Shown: in pieces, positions 1-7,957 of the stretch
Layout: every line of letters starts with the position of its first letter
Position numbering within the stretch: position 1 is the first letter of the stretch
NCBI GenBank assembly: GCA_002733995.1
Contig: NVXR01000035.1
Location: 1-64,000, forward strand
Origin: Desulfotalea sp.
Lineage (GTDB): Bacteria; Desulfobacterota; Desulfobulbia; Desulfobulbales; Desulfocapsaceae
Direction of reading: 5' to 3'
DNA: 64,000 nt
Position numbers and translations under genes: made by a program
Notes under the pieces: generated by a model
Told to the model about the DNA's origin: nothing
Database searches by the model: none
The model's input: the letters and a program-made list of their open reading frames with translations, nothing else

Positions 1-208
1 TGAGGAATTTAGCAAGCTTCGCGGCGTTATCTCCGTGTGCGTTGTTACGGGGCGCTTTGACCTGATTCTCACAGTTCTCCTTACAAAAGATTTTAATATG
101 GTCACATTTTATACCGAAGAGGTTGCCCGGCTTGACAATGTGCGCGGGGTTGAAACTTTTGTGGTGTATAAGAGTTTCAATTTGAAAGTGCCGTTGCCAA
201 TTACTTGA
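1..208 (+). CDS. Lrp/AsnC-family regulator, C-terminal fragment
   Basis: An open frame enters from the left edge and stops with TGA at 206-208, giving about 68 residues. The fragment (beginning EEFSKLRGV, with VVTGRFDLILTVL in the middle and VVYKSFNLKVPLP near the end) has the pattern of the C-terminal RAM/ligand-binding domain of Lrp/AsnC regulators: a G-x-[FY]-D core followed by a strand ending in a V-x-x-x-x-T-x-x-V-like segment. The DNA-binding helix-turn-helix would lie upstream of the window. It ends 56 bp before gcvT in the same direction, so it may regulate or be co-transcribed with the glycine-cleavage operon; that link is inferred only from position. Confidence 0.7.
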   Translation, partial: EEFSKLRGVISVCVVTGRFDLILTVLLTKDFNMVTFYTEEVARLDNVRGVETFVVYKSFNLKVPLPIT

Positions 209-264
209 GCATCTGTGTAAACTTTTGGAAGAATTTGAAATGTCCTCTGCTAATGGAGTAAATG

Positions 265-1527
265 ATGGAAACGACGAAAAAAACAGTACTTCATGATTTT
301 CATTGCCAGGAAGGTGCTCATATGGCGCTTTTTGGTAATTATGATATGCCGCTCTGGTACAAGACCGGTGCCAAAGCTGAGCATCTTGTTGTTATAGGTA
401 CCGCCGGAATCTTTGATACCAGCCATATGGCGGTGATTACGCTGAAAGGCTCAGGGGCAAGGGCGCTTTTACAGCACTGTCTCACAAAGGATATGGATAG
501 CTGTATTGGTATGAGCAAAGGTCCTTTGGTTCAGGGGCGCTGTGTTTATGGTCTTTTCCTCGATGCAGATGGCTTTGTGATAGATGATGCGATTGTCTAT
601 CACCTCGGTGATGAATCATTTATGGTTGTGGTTAATGCTGGCATGGGCGGTGTCATTGCAAAGCATCTTGGCGAGCAGTGTCAGGATCAGTCTGTAGAGA
701 TAGTAGATCGAACTGACCTGGTCGGCAAGATGGATATCCAAGGCCCCGATTCGGCGAAGGTGCTGGCGAAGATTGTTAAGGATCCACAACAGCTTTTTAC
801 CAAGATGATGTACTTCTCCTTTAAAGGAGGCTTCGCTGGTTGTAGCGGTGGGACAACGGTTCAGCTGCTGGATGGGACCGACGTTATGGTGTCTCGTACC
901 GGCTATACCGGTGAGTTTGGCTTTGAGTTGTTTTGTGATGTGAAACATTTGTGTTCTCTTTGGAACCAACTGCTTGAAGCAGGAAAAGATTTTTCAGTTA
1001 TCCCCTGTGGCCTTGCTTCAAGAGATTCTCTTAGGGCTGGAGCGGTCTTGCCGCTTTCGCACCAGGATATAGGTGGGTGGCCATTTGCCAATACTCCCTG
1101 GGGGTTTGCTGTTCCGGAAAAAGATGGAAATGGAAATTACAAAAAAGAATTCTACGGTGCCAAAGCTCTTGCTGCAAGCAACTGGCAAAAACATACCTTG
1201 GCTTTCGCTGGTTTTGATCCAAGAAAAATAGGTGCAGAAGAGGCCAATTATGTAACCGATGTTAACGGCGAAAAAATTGGTAAGATTCTCACCTGTACCA
1301 CAGATATGGCCATCGGCCGTGTGGATGGTGAAATTAAGTCTATTGCCGGGGATAAAGAGCTTAAACTAAAAGGGCTTTGTTGTGGATTTGTTCTCTTGGA
1401 TAGAAATGTAAAACAGGGAGAAGTTGTCTTTCTCTCGGATGGCAAAAGAAAAATAAAAGTTGAAATCAGGGCGGATATTCGTCCACTAAGAACTGCCAGA
1501 AGTGCCATGGGCACCATGGTGGGCTAA
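265..1527 (+). CDS. gcvT: Glycine cleavage system T protein (aminomethyltransferase)
   Basis: About 420 residues. GcvT transfers the methylene carbon from the aminomethyl-lipoyl arm of GcvH to tetrahydrofolate and releases ammonia. Visible family features are GIFDTSHM near the N-terminus, the GFVIDDAIVYHL segment carrying the conserved Asp, SRTGYTGEFGFELF (folate site) and a C-terminal barrel ending RSAMGTMVG. Two ATGs occur in tandem at 262 and 265. The GGAG at 255-258 is better spaced from the second, so 265 was chosen. It is the first gene of a same-strand series gcvT-gcvH-gcvPA-gcvPB-lipB-lipA with gaps of 21 bp or less, a complete glycine-cleavage plus lipoylation unit. At about 420 residues it is somewhat longer than typical GcvT (about 360-370). 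Family assignment is secure; an altered substrate within the GcvT family is possible but not suggested by the neighbours. Confidence 0.93.
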   Translation: METTKKTVLHDFHCQEGAHMALFGNYDMPLWYKTGAKAEHLVVIGTAGIFDTSHMAVITLKGSGARALLQHCLTKDMDSCIGMSKGPLVQGRCVYGLFLDADGFVIDDAIVYHLGDESFMVVVNAGMGGVIAKHLGEQCQDQSVEIVDRTDLVGKMDIQGPDSAKVLAKIVKDPQQLFTKMMYFSFKGGFAGCSGGTTVQLLDGTDVMVSRTGYTGEFGFELFCDVKHLCSLWNQLLEAGKDFSVIPCGLASRDSLRAGAVLPLSHQDIGGWPFANTPWGFAVPEKDGNGNYKKEFYGAKALAASNWQKHTLAFAGFDPRKIGAEEANYVTDVNGEKIGKILTCTTDMAIGRVDGEIKSIAGDKELKLKGLCCGFVLLDRNVKQGEVVFLSDGKRKIKVEIRADIRPLRTARSAMGTMVG

Positions 1528-1548
1528 TTTAAAGCAAAGAGGTGGCTT

Positions 1549-1944
1549 GTGAAGGAACTCAGTGAACTGATTTTTGTAGAAGGGCTACGTTACACAGATG
1601 ATCATGAGTGGGTAACCGCCAGTGGGGATACCGTAAAGGTTGGGATTACGGATTATGCCCAGGACCAGATGGGCGATATCGTTTTTGTCGAAGGTCCCGA
1701 GGTGGGGGATGAATTAAAGAAAGGTGATGAATTCGGAACTATTGAATCTGTAAAGGCGGTTTCTGAATTGTATTTACCCATCAGCGGTGAGATCGTTGCG
1801 GTAAATGAAGATCTTGATGATGCGCCAGAAGCGGTTAACGAGGATCCTTATAAAAATTGGCTTGTGGAAATTAAACCATCTGATCCAAGTGAGCTTGAGG
1901 GACTATTGACTCTGGAAGCTTACAAAGAGCTACTTAAAGGATAA
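1549..1944 (+). CDS. gcvH: Glycine cleavage system H protein
   Basis: 131 residues from a GTG start. GcvH carries the lipoyl arm that shuttles the aminomethyl group between P and T proteins. The lipoyl attachment context GTIESVKAVSELYLP is present, with the lysine at residue 69. The N-terminal part (RYTDDHEWV, VGITDYAQDQMGDIVFVE) and the C-terminal NWLVEIKPSD are standard for the family. AGAGGTGGC lies just upstream and gives a ribosome-binding site for the GTG. It follows gcvT by 21 bp and precedes gcvPA by 4 bp, so translation is probably coupled. Lipoylation is likely provided by LipB and LipA encoded three genes downstream. Confidence 0.96.
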   Translation: MKELSELIFVEGLRYTDDHEWVTASGDTVKVGITDYAQDQMGDIVFVEGPEVGDELKKGDEFGTIESVKAVSELYLPISGEIVAVNEDLDDAPEAVNEDPYKNWLVEIKPSDPSELEGLLTLEAYKELLKG

Positions 1945-1948
1945 TATC

Positions 1949-3280
1949 ATGCGATACTTGCCCCATACTAACGAAGAAATAGATGCGATGTTGAAGGTTA
2001 TCGGGCGTAAACGCCTGGATGAGCTCTTCTGCTCTGTCCCCGATGAGTGTCGGCACGACGGAGCAATGGATTTGCCTGAACCCATGAGTGAGTGGGCGCT
2101 GATCGATCACGCAAGTGAGTTAGCTGGGGCAATGAAAATCACCCATAAACATAAGGTCTTGATCGGAGCGGGTAGTTACCACCACTATATTCCCGAGACT
2201 ATTCCATCCCTTATCAGCCGTTCTGAATTTCTTACTGCCTACACCCCGTATCAGCCGGAGATTGCCCAAGGAACCCTGCAGGGGCTTTTTGAGTATCAGA
2301 CTTTGACGGCGCGACTTTTGGGAATGGATGTTGCCAATGCCTCGATTTATGATGGTGCTTCAGCCCTTGCCGAGGCCCTTCTCATGGGGTTGCGCATTGG
2401 TAAGAAAAAGAAAAAGGTCGCTATCTCCAAAGCTTTACATCCTCATTATCGCGAGGTCGCTAGGACCTATCTGCGTCCCACCGAGTATGAGTTGATCGAA
2501 TTACCCTATGATGAAGATGGTAGAACTGATTTAAGCGCTTTGGCTGAAATTGAAGGGCTTGCCGCCGTTGCTATCCAGTCACCAAACTTTTTTGGTGTGG
2601 TGGAGGATCAAGAAAAACTTGGAAAGCAAATCCATGATGTTGGAGCACTTTTCATCTCTACTTTTACAGAACCACTGGCCTACGGTTTATACAAGAATCC
2701 AGGAGAATGTGGTGCTGATATCGTCTGTGGCGAGGGGCAGAGTTTTGGGATGCCAAGGTCTTTTGGTGGCGCGGCTCTTGGCATGTTTGCCTGTAAAGAC
2801 AAGTTCACCAGGAATATGCCGGGTAGACTGGTTGGTGAAACCGTAGATGTTGATGGAAAAAGGGGCTATGTGCTTACGCTTTCTACCCGGGAACAACACA
2901 TCAGGCGGGAAAAGGCCACATCAAATATTTGTTCAAATCAAGGTGTTTGTACCATTATTGCCGCCATGTATATGGCATCTCTTGGTGGAACCGGTCTGCG
3001 AAATTTGGCCAAGTTAAACTTTGATAAAATGGAGTATTTCAAAGCTGCGATGGTTGCAAAGGGCGCAGGTCTTGTTTTTGATAGCCCTGGGTTTAATGAA
3101 GTTGTTGTTGAATTCAATAATGATTTTAAACCGGTTTTCGAGAATCTTATTGAAAAGGGTATTGTGGCAGGACTTGAATTAGGAAAGTACTATCCGGAGC
3201 TTGCCGGAAAATATCTTTTTTGTGTAACTGAAACGGTATCAAAAGATGTGATAGATACCGTTGTTGCGGAGGTGAAATAA
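1949..3280 (+). CDS. gcvPA: Glycine dehydrogenase (decarboxylating) subunit 1
   Basis: 443 residues. It is the N-terminal half of P-protein in organisms where GcvP is split into two polypeptides. Together with subunit 2 it decarboxylates glycine using pyridoxal phosphate and loads the remaining aminomethyl group on lipoyl-GcvH. The start RYLPHTNEEIDAML, the segment YTPYQPEIAQGTLQ, ASIYDGASALAEA and the Gly-rich GGPA-like stretch GEGQSFGMPRSFGGAALG are diagnostic. Its ATG is 4 bp after gcvH, and its stop overlaps the start of gcvPB by one base (TAATG), typical of a strictly coupled heteromeric pair. Length matches the family (about 440-450 residues). Confidence 0.96.
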   Translation: MRYLPHTNEEIDAMLKVIGRKRLDELFCSVPDECRHDGAMDLPEPMSEWALIDHASELAGAMKITHKHKVLIGAGSYHHYIPETIPSLISRSEFLTAYTPYQPEIAQGTLQGLFEYQTLTARLLGMDVANASIYDGASALAEALLMGLRIGKKKKKVAISKALHPHYREVARTYLRPTEYELIELPYDEDGRTDLSALAEIEGLAAVAIQSPNFFGVVEDQEKLGKQIHDVGALFISTFTEPLAYGLYKNPGECGADIVCGEGQSFGMPRSFGGAALGMFACKDKFTRNMPGRLVGETVDVDGKRGYVLTLSTREQHIRREKATSNICSNQGVCTIIAAMYMASLGGTGLRNLAKLNFDKMEYFKAAMVAKGAGLVFDSPGFNEVVVEFNNDFKPVFENLIEKGIVAGLELGKYYPELAGKYLFCVTETVSKDVIDTVVAEVK

Positions 3281-4737
3281 TGGCCAAAAATCCAGGTTTA
3301 ACCGGACTGATAATTGAAGAGCCTTTGTTGTGGGAAAAGGGTGGTAAGGGACGTTCTGGAATGTGTATTCCTGATTCTGATGTTCCTGCTGCAACCCCTG
3401 TTGCAGCCCTTACTGGTGCCGGGCCGGACTTTCCGGATTTGAGTGAAGTGGATATTGTTCGTCATTATACCAGGCTTTCACAGTGGAATTTTGGTGTTGA
3501 TACAGGCATGTATCCCCTTGGCTCGTGTACCATGAAGTATAATCCGAAAATTAACGAAAAATTCGCAGCAACGGCAGAATTAGCCGCAGCTCACCCCATG
3601 CTTGCAGATGAATATGTGCAGGGTAATCTACAGGTGATCTACGAGTTACAGAGCTATCTTGGAACCATTTCTGGTCTTCCCGGGGTTACGTTGCAGCCGG
3701 CCGCTGGCGCCCACGGCGAGTTGACGGGAATGATGATTTTTGCAGCATATCATAAGAGCAGGAATTCTAAGCGAACTAAAATCCTAATACCTGATACCGC
3801 CCACGGTACAAATCCTGCCAGTGCGGCATTGTGTGGTTACAAGCCAGTTCATCTTAAATCCGGAGCTAACGGCATTTTGCCGATTCAGGCTGTGATTGAC
3901 GCCATGGACGAAGAGACGGCGGGTATCATGATCACCAACCCCAACACCCTTGGCCTGTTTGAGACCAACATCCGTGAAATTGCGGATATCGTTCATTCTA
4001 AAGGCGGTCTCGTCTACGGTGATGGGGCCAATATGAACGCGATCATGGGCGTGATTGATTTGGGTAAAAGCGGTGTTGATATAATGCATTGGAATGTGCA
4101 TAAGACCCTGTCTACCCCCCATGGAGGTGGTGGGCCAGGTGCAGGACCCGTGTGTGTGACCAAAGAACTCGAAAAATTCCTTCCAGTTCCCCGGGCTATT
4201 AAAGTTGGGGATAGTTATAAGATGGAATATGATTGTCCTGATTCTATAGGTAAGATCCATGCCTTCCACGGTAACTTCTCCGTACTCATGCGGGCCTACA
4301 GTTATATCAGAACAATGGGCGCTGAAAATCTTAAAAAAGCGAGTCATTTAGCCGTACTGAATGCAGTATATATTAAGGAAGAGTTGCGGGGGACCCTCAA
4401 GCTTGCATATGACAGGCCATGTATGCACGAGGTCGTTTTCTCCGATGAATGGTTACAGGAATATAAAATTAGTACCCTGGATGTCGCCAAGCGGCTCATC
4501 GATCATGGGTACCATCCACCTACCATTTATTTCCCTCTTGTGGTCCACGGTGCAATAATGATTGAACCTACGGAAACCGAGTGTAAAGAGGATATCGATC
4601 AGTTTATTGCGGCTATGAAAACGGTGGTCGCCGAGGCTAAAACAGATCCAGAAAGTCTTAGACAGGCGCCGGTCAATGCCAAGCTTCGACGGCTTGATGA
4701 AACCCAGGCTGCAAGGAGACCGTGTCTCTGTGGCTGA
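3280..4737 (+). CDS. gcvPB: Glycine dehydrogenase (decarboxylating) subunit 2
   Basis: 485 residues. It is the C-terminal, PLP-binding half of the split P-protein. The Schiff-base lysine is visible as K275 in HWNVHKTLSTPHGGGGPG, preceded by the cofactor region DTAHGTNPASAAL and followed by the HGNFSVLMRAYSYIR segment. It shares one base with the end of gcvPA. Its 3' end overlaps the probable start of lipB by 8 bp. The last residues (RRPCLCG) are rich in Cys and could reflect the constraint of coding for the lipB ribosome-binding site (AAGGAG at 4713-4718) in the overlapping frame. Confidence 0.96.
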   Translation: MAKNPGLTGLIIEEPLLWEKGGKGRSGMCIPDSDVPAATPVAALTGAGPDFPDLSEVDIVRHYTRLSQWNFGVDTGMYPLGSCTMKYNPKINEKFAATAELAAAHPMLADEYVQGNLQVIYELQSYLGTISGLPGVTLQPAAGAHGELTGMMIFAAYHKSRNSKRTKILIPDTAHGTNPASAALCGYKPVHLKSGANGILPIQAVIDAMDEETAGIMITNPNTLGLFETNIREIADIVHSKGGLVYGDGANMNAIMGVIDLGKSGVDIMHWNVHKTLSTPHGGGGPGAGPVCVTKELEKFLPVPRAIKVGDSYKMEYDCPDSIGKIHAFHGNFSVLMRAYSYIRTMGAENLKKASHLAVLNAVYIKEELRGTLKLAYDRPCMHEVVFSDEWLQEYKISTLDVAKRLIDHGYHPPTIYFPLVVHGAIMIEPTETECKEDIDQFIAAMKTVVAEAKTDPESLRQAPVNAKLRRLDETQAARRPCLCG

Positions 4738-5428
4738 GGATCTGCCAGAAGCTCTGCTGCTCGATCTCGGTCTTAGTGACTATGCTGAGACCTATGACTT
4801 GCAGCAGGATCTTGTTGCCAGGCGAAATAGCGGTGTGCTCAACACCGATCTTTTTCTGGTAACAGAGCATCCTGCAACGTTTACTTTGGGCAGGCGGGGA
4901 GGCCATGAAAACCTGAAGGTTTCTGAGGCGTTCCTTGAAGAGAAAAATATTCCTCTGGTGCACATTGAACGGGGGGGAGATATTACTTTCCATGGCGAGG
5001 GACAGCTCGTTTTATACCCGATCTTTGATCTTAGAAAAGGTAGGGTGAAAGTTGCTGAATATGTGGCCCTGCTTGAAGAAGTTATGTTGCAACTCGCAAC
5101 GGCCCATGGCGTTTCTGCGACTCGGGATAGGCGCAATAATGGAATCTGGGTGGCGGATAAAAAACTTGGCAGTGTTGGTATTGCAATTCGCCATGGTGTC
5201 TCATTCCATGGATTCGCTCTTAATGTGGACGTTTCTCTTGAGCCTTTTTCCTGGGTCAACCCCTGTGGTCTTACGGGGGTTTGTATGACAACCTTGGCAA
5301 GGGAGTTGGGGCATGAGCTTACCCTTAGCACTGTCAAAGAGAAGCTGTCCGCCATCTTGGCAGCGGTGTTCGGGCGGTCAATATCAGTTGTTTCGGAGGT
5401 ACCTTTTGGTGACAGAGTGCAAAAATAA
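4730..5428 (+). CDS. lipB: Octanoyl-[GcvH]:protein/octanoyl-ACP transferase
   Basis: About 232 residues from GTG 4730. LipB moves octanoate from acyl-carrier protein to the lysine of lipoyl domains, here most likely GcvH. Motifs seen are GRRGGHEN, RGGDITFHGEGQLVLYPI, KLGSVGIAIRHGVSFHGFALN (with the family's catalytic Lys) and WVNPCGLTGVCMTTL (with the catalytic Cys). The frame extends upstream to ATG 4676, but that adds a stretch fully inside gcvPB without family similarity. GTG 4730 has AAGGAG 11 bp before it and overlaps the gcvPB stop, so it was preferred; ATG 4697 is a second alternative. The 3' end overlaps lipA by 20 bp. Confidence 0.92.
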   Translation: MAEDLPEALLLDLGLSDYAETYDLQQDLVARRNSGVLNTDLFLVTEHPATFTLGRRGGHENLKVSEAFLEEKNIPLVHIERGGDITFHGEGQLVLYPIFDLRKGRVKVAEYVALLEEVMLQLATAHGVSATRDRRNNGIWVADKKLGSVGIAIRHGVSFHGFALNVDVSLEPFSWVNPCGLTGVCMTTLARELGHELTLSTVKEKLSAILAAVFGRSISVVSEVPFGDRVQK

Positions 5429-6317
5429 AATCCGTGTTGGCAAGCCCAAGTGGCTGCGTCGTACCCTGCCAACAGGGCCTGAGTATGAAAAGATTCGCAG
5501 ACTCTTGAAGAACCATTCGCTTACCACTGTCTGCCAGGAAGCAAAGTGCCCAAATCAGTTTGAATGTTATGGGGAAGGTACCGCCACCTTTATGATTCTG
5601 GGTGAAAAGTGTACGAGGAATTGTCGCTTTTGCGCAGTAGGGCATCCGCCTGAATCGCTTCCTGACCCGGAAGAGCCGGAGCGGGTGGCAGAAGCTGTGG
5701 TGCTTTTGAAATTACGCTACGCCGTTATTACTTCGGTTACCCGTGACGATTTAGAAGATGGTGGAGCGGCTTTATTTGTAGAAACAATTGAAGCCATTCG
5801 CAGCAAGAGCCCTGATACCTTAATTGAAGTCCTCATTCCGGATTTACAAGGGAATTGGGCAGCACTTGCGAAAATTGTCGAGGCTGGACCCGATGTTCTC
5901 AACCATAATGTTGAGACAATTTCCAGGCTCTATCCCCAGGTACGCCCCCAGGCTATCTACAGTCGCTCACTCGCGCTCCTCAAAAAAGTCAAAGAGATAG
6001 CTCCGCAGATGGTAACCAAGTCAGGTCTTATGGTTGGTCTTGGCGAGACTGTGGAAGAGTTGACCCAGACCTGGAAGGACATTCTTGGCTCGGCCACAGA
6101 TATTCTTACGATTGGCCAGTACCTTCAGCCCAGTGTGAGCCATCTTGAGGTGCAGCGATATGTGCCCCCTGAGGAATTTGACCAGTATGCTGAATTGGCC
6201 TTAGAGCACGGCTTTCCTGGCGTTGCCTCGGGGGTGTTTGTTCGCTCTTCGTACCATGCGGAAAGTTTGTATAAAAAGGCCACCAGGGCCTTGAACAAAA
6301 AGAATGGCAGCCTCTAA
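5409..6317 (+). CDS. lipA: Lipoyl synthase (radical SAM)
   Basis: About 302 residues from GTG 5409. LipA inserts two sulfur atoms into the octanoyl chain placed by LipB. Both iron-sulfur clusters are visible: the auxiliary cluster motif CQEAKCPNQFEC and the radical-SAM motif CTRNCRFC (CxxxCxxC), followed by TSVTRDDLEDGG and the SAM-binding HNVETISRLYP region. GGAGG at 5395-5399 sits 9 bp before GTG 5409 and decides the start; TTG 5406 is a minor alternative, and the upstream extension inside lipB has no family similarity. The start lies within lipB (20-bp overlap), so expression is likely coupled. A hairpin 13 bp after the stop ends the operon. Confidence 0.95.
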   Translation: MTECKNKIRVGKPKWLRRTLPTGPEYEKIRRLLKNHSLTTVCQEAKCPNQFECYGEGTATFMILGEKCTRNCRFCAVGHPPESLPDPEEPERVAEAVVLLKLRYAVITSVTRDDLEDGGAALFVETIEAIRSKSPDTLIEVLIPDLQGNWAALAKIVEAGPDVLNHNVETISRLYPQVRPQAIYSRSLALLKKVKEIAPQMVTKSGLMVGLGETVEELTQTWKDILGSATDILTIGQYLQPSVSHLEVQRYVPPEEFDQYAELALEHGFPGVASGVFVRSSYHAESLYKKATRALNKKNGSL

Positions 6318-6329
6318 AGGGGCTGTGCG

Positions 6330-6365
6330 AAACAGGTGATAATCGTTCTGGTTATTCACCTGTTT
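6330..6365. terminator. Hairpin terminating lipA, possibly bidirectional
   Basis: A perfect 10-bp inverted repeat, AAACAGGTGA (6330-6339) and TCACCTGTTT (6356-6365), with a 16-nt loop lies between the convergent lipA and EamA genes. The right arm ends in TTT and is followed by a T-containing stretch, while the left arm begins AAA, so it could serve both strands. Termination itself is inferred. Confidence 0.55.
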
Positions 6366-6440
6366 GTAGTAATTAGTTGTCTTCTTCGTTTGCCTGTATG
6401 CCCCTTCCCCCAAAAACGTTTGCTTGCCTTTACAACGCCA

Positions 6441-7328
6441 TTATTTTTGAGACAGATATACCCCAGTTAGGATGAGGGAGCCTGCAAAAAATTGGTAGAT
6501 GCTAAAGGATTCATCTAGTATGAGGCAGCCTAGGATGACCGAAAAAATAGGGATCAGGTTAACGTAGATTGCACCTTTGTTTGCCGGAACGTATTTGATG
6601 CCGTAGTTATAAAGACCGTAGGCCCCAAGGGTTATCACGGCCCCAAGATAGACTATGGCCATTGCAGAGGTGGAGTCAAAATGTCGTGGCAGCTGCGTTG
6701 AAGGCAGAAAGAGTAAGGGAAAATAGAAAATAGTGCCTAGAAGGGCCTGGATTGCTGTGAGGAAGAAGGGCGAATACCTGTTGGTAAGCGATTTTAACGC
6801 TATTGTATATCCGGTTGCACAGACCATGGCGAGGAATTCGAGGAAGTTGCCAAGCATTGGGTTTGGAGCATCGCTGCTGGGGCTGCTTGCGAAGGTAAGC
6901 CACAAAACTCCTGTAACTGCCGTAAGGGCACCTAAGTATGCTCTCCTGCTCACCCTTTCTTTAAGAAATAATCCCGCAGTAATCATGACCAGAATAGGCA
7001 GCATGGCGGTGATAATTCCAGCCTGGGAAGCGGTGGTGTTTTCAATCGCCTTCGCCTCGAAAATGAAATAGAGGCAGGGTTCACAAAAGGCCATAAAAAG
7101 GATCAGTTTGTAGTCACCTTTTTGATACTTTAGAGAACGAGTGATTCTCTTACCGATGAGCAGGAAACAGAGAGAGCCAACGAGCATTCGACCAAAGATA
7201 ACAAACATTGGATCGTAGGCACGAAAAGCGATTTTGAGGGCAATAAAAGAGCTGGACCAGAGAACCATCGCTGTAACGAGGGCAAGGATTGGCAGAGAGA
7301 GGCGCTTGCCGCTGAAAAGGGATGTCAT
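6441..7328 (-). CDS. EamA/DMT-family permease
   Basis: 295 residues with about ten hydrophobic segments and the internal duplication expected of drug/metabolite transporters. The first repeat holds MVLWSSSFIALKIAF near the N-terminus and the second holds FLAMVCATGYTIALKSL. Short basic loops such as KRITRSLKYQKG are visible. Substrate cannot be read from sequence; family members export amino acids or other metabolites across the inner membrane. It is monocistronic or weakly linked to the next upstream minus-strand gene, from which it is separated by 78 bp containing a strong inverted repeat. It converges with lipA. Confidence 0.88.
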   Translation of the reverse strand: MTSLFSGKRLSLPILALVTAMVLWSSSFIALKIAFRAYDPMFVIFGRMLVGSLCFLLIGKRITRSLKYQKGDYKLILFMAFCEPCLYFIFEAKAIENTTASQAGIITAMLPILVMITAGLFLKERVSRRAYLGALTAVTGVLWLTFASSPSSDAPNPMLGNFLEFLAMVCATGYTIALKSLTNRYSPFFLTAIQALLGTIFYFPLLFLPSTQLPRHFDSTSAMAIVYLGAVITLGAYGLYNYGIKYVPANKGAIYVNLIPIFSVILGCLILDESFSIYQFFAGSLILTGVYLSQK

Positions 7329-7354
7329 TGGTTATATCGAAGTGTTGACTCTGG

Positions 7355-7380
7355 GGTAACCTTGAGCTTCCAAGGTTACC
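7355..7380. repeat. Perfect 10-bp inverted repeat between minus-strand genes
   Basis: GGTAACCTTG (7355-7364) and CAAGGTTACC (7371-7380) with a 6-nt loop. It lies downstream of the lipoprotein gene and just upstream of the EamA start, both on the minus strand. A run of seven A follows on the plus strand, so on the minus strand the T-run comes before the hairpin rather than after it. It is therefore not a canonical intrinsic terminator; it may be an operator palindrome or an atypical terminator. Confidence 0.5.
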
Positions 7381-7406
7381 AAAAAAATGCTGGCTGATTT
7401 AATATC

Positions 7407-7865
7407 TTAGTTCTGCAGTTCCCACTGTCCTGAATTGTTTCTGCAGGCCGTGGTGTATGTTGTCTGCGCTTTGCCGTTAATGGTGGCCAGGATTTCAGCT
7501 CTACGGCAGAGTGCTTGGGGGGCTTGTGGTGGGGTGTAAGCAGGTTGTGGGGTTACCTTGTATGAATTGCCGCTATCGGGATTAGTCCAGGCAGTAGATC
7601 TGCCGGATGGACCGAATTCATAGACATGGTTTAGCTCACGCTTATCGAATTTATCCATCTCGTTACCAACAATGTAGCCAAGCATGGTTCCGACTGCAGC
7701 ACCTATGAGGGTTGCCTCTGTGTTTCTACCAAGTGCCTGACCGATAATAGCCCCACTTGCAGCACCTATGCCCGCCCCTTGAGAACCCTTGCTGAACTGC
7801 TGGTTAGCACAGGAGCTGAGGGTGAGAATGAGGATGGGAAGTAAACATAAAATTATTTTTTTCAT
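7407..7865 (-). CDS. Glycine-zipper outer-membrane lipoprotein (17-kDa antigen type)
   Basis: 152 residues. A signal peptide with lipobox LTLSSC (Cys about residue 19) predicts a lipoprotein. The segment GSQGAGIGAASGAIIGQALG followed by ATLIGAAVGTMLGYIVGNEMD is a glycine-zipper 2TM domain, as in the rickettsial 17-kDa surface antigen and related SlyB-like proteins. The C-terminal half (NHVYEFGPSGRSTAW, CRRAEI, YTTACRNNSGQWELQ) resembles the small beta domain often found after the zipper, with two Cys that could form a disulfide. Role in envelope integrity is a family-level inference. A GGAGACACC-like ribosome-binding region precedes the ATG on the minus strand. Confidence 0.82.
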   Translation of the reverse strand: MKKIILCLLPILILTLSSCANQQFSKGSQGAGIGAASGAIIGQALGRNTEATLIGAAVGTMLGYIVGNEMDKFDKRELNHVYEFGPSGRSTAWTNPDSGNSYKVTPQPAYTPPQAPQALCRRAEILATINGKAQTTYTTACRNNSGQWELQN

Positions 7866-7957
7866 TGTGGTGTCTCCTAAATAAAAAGGGTTATGAATTA
7901 CAGTGAAACTCTAACCTAGCGTTTCCAATTGCACATCCTTTTTTTCTGTGTAATGGC

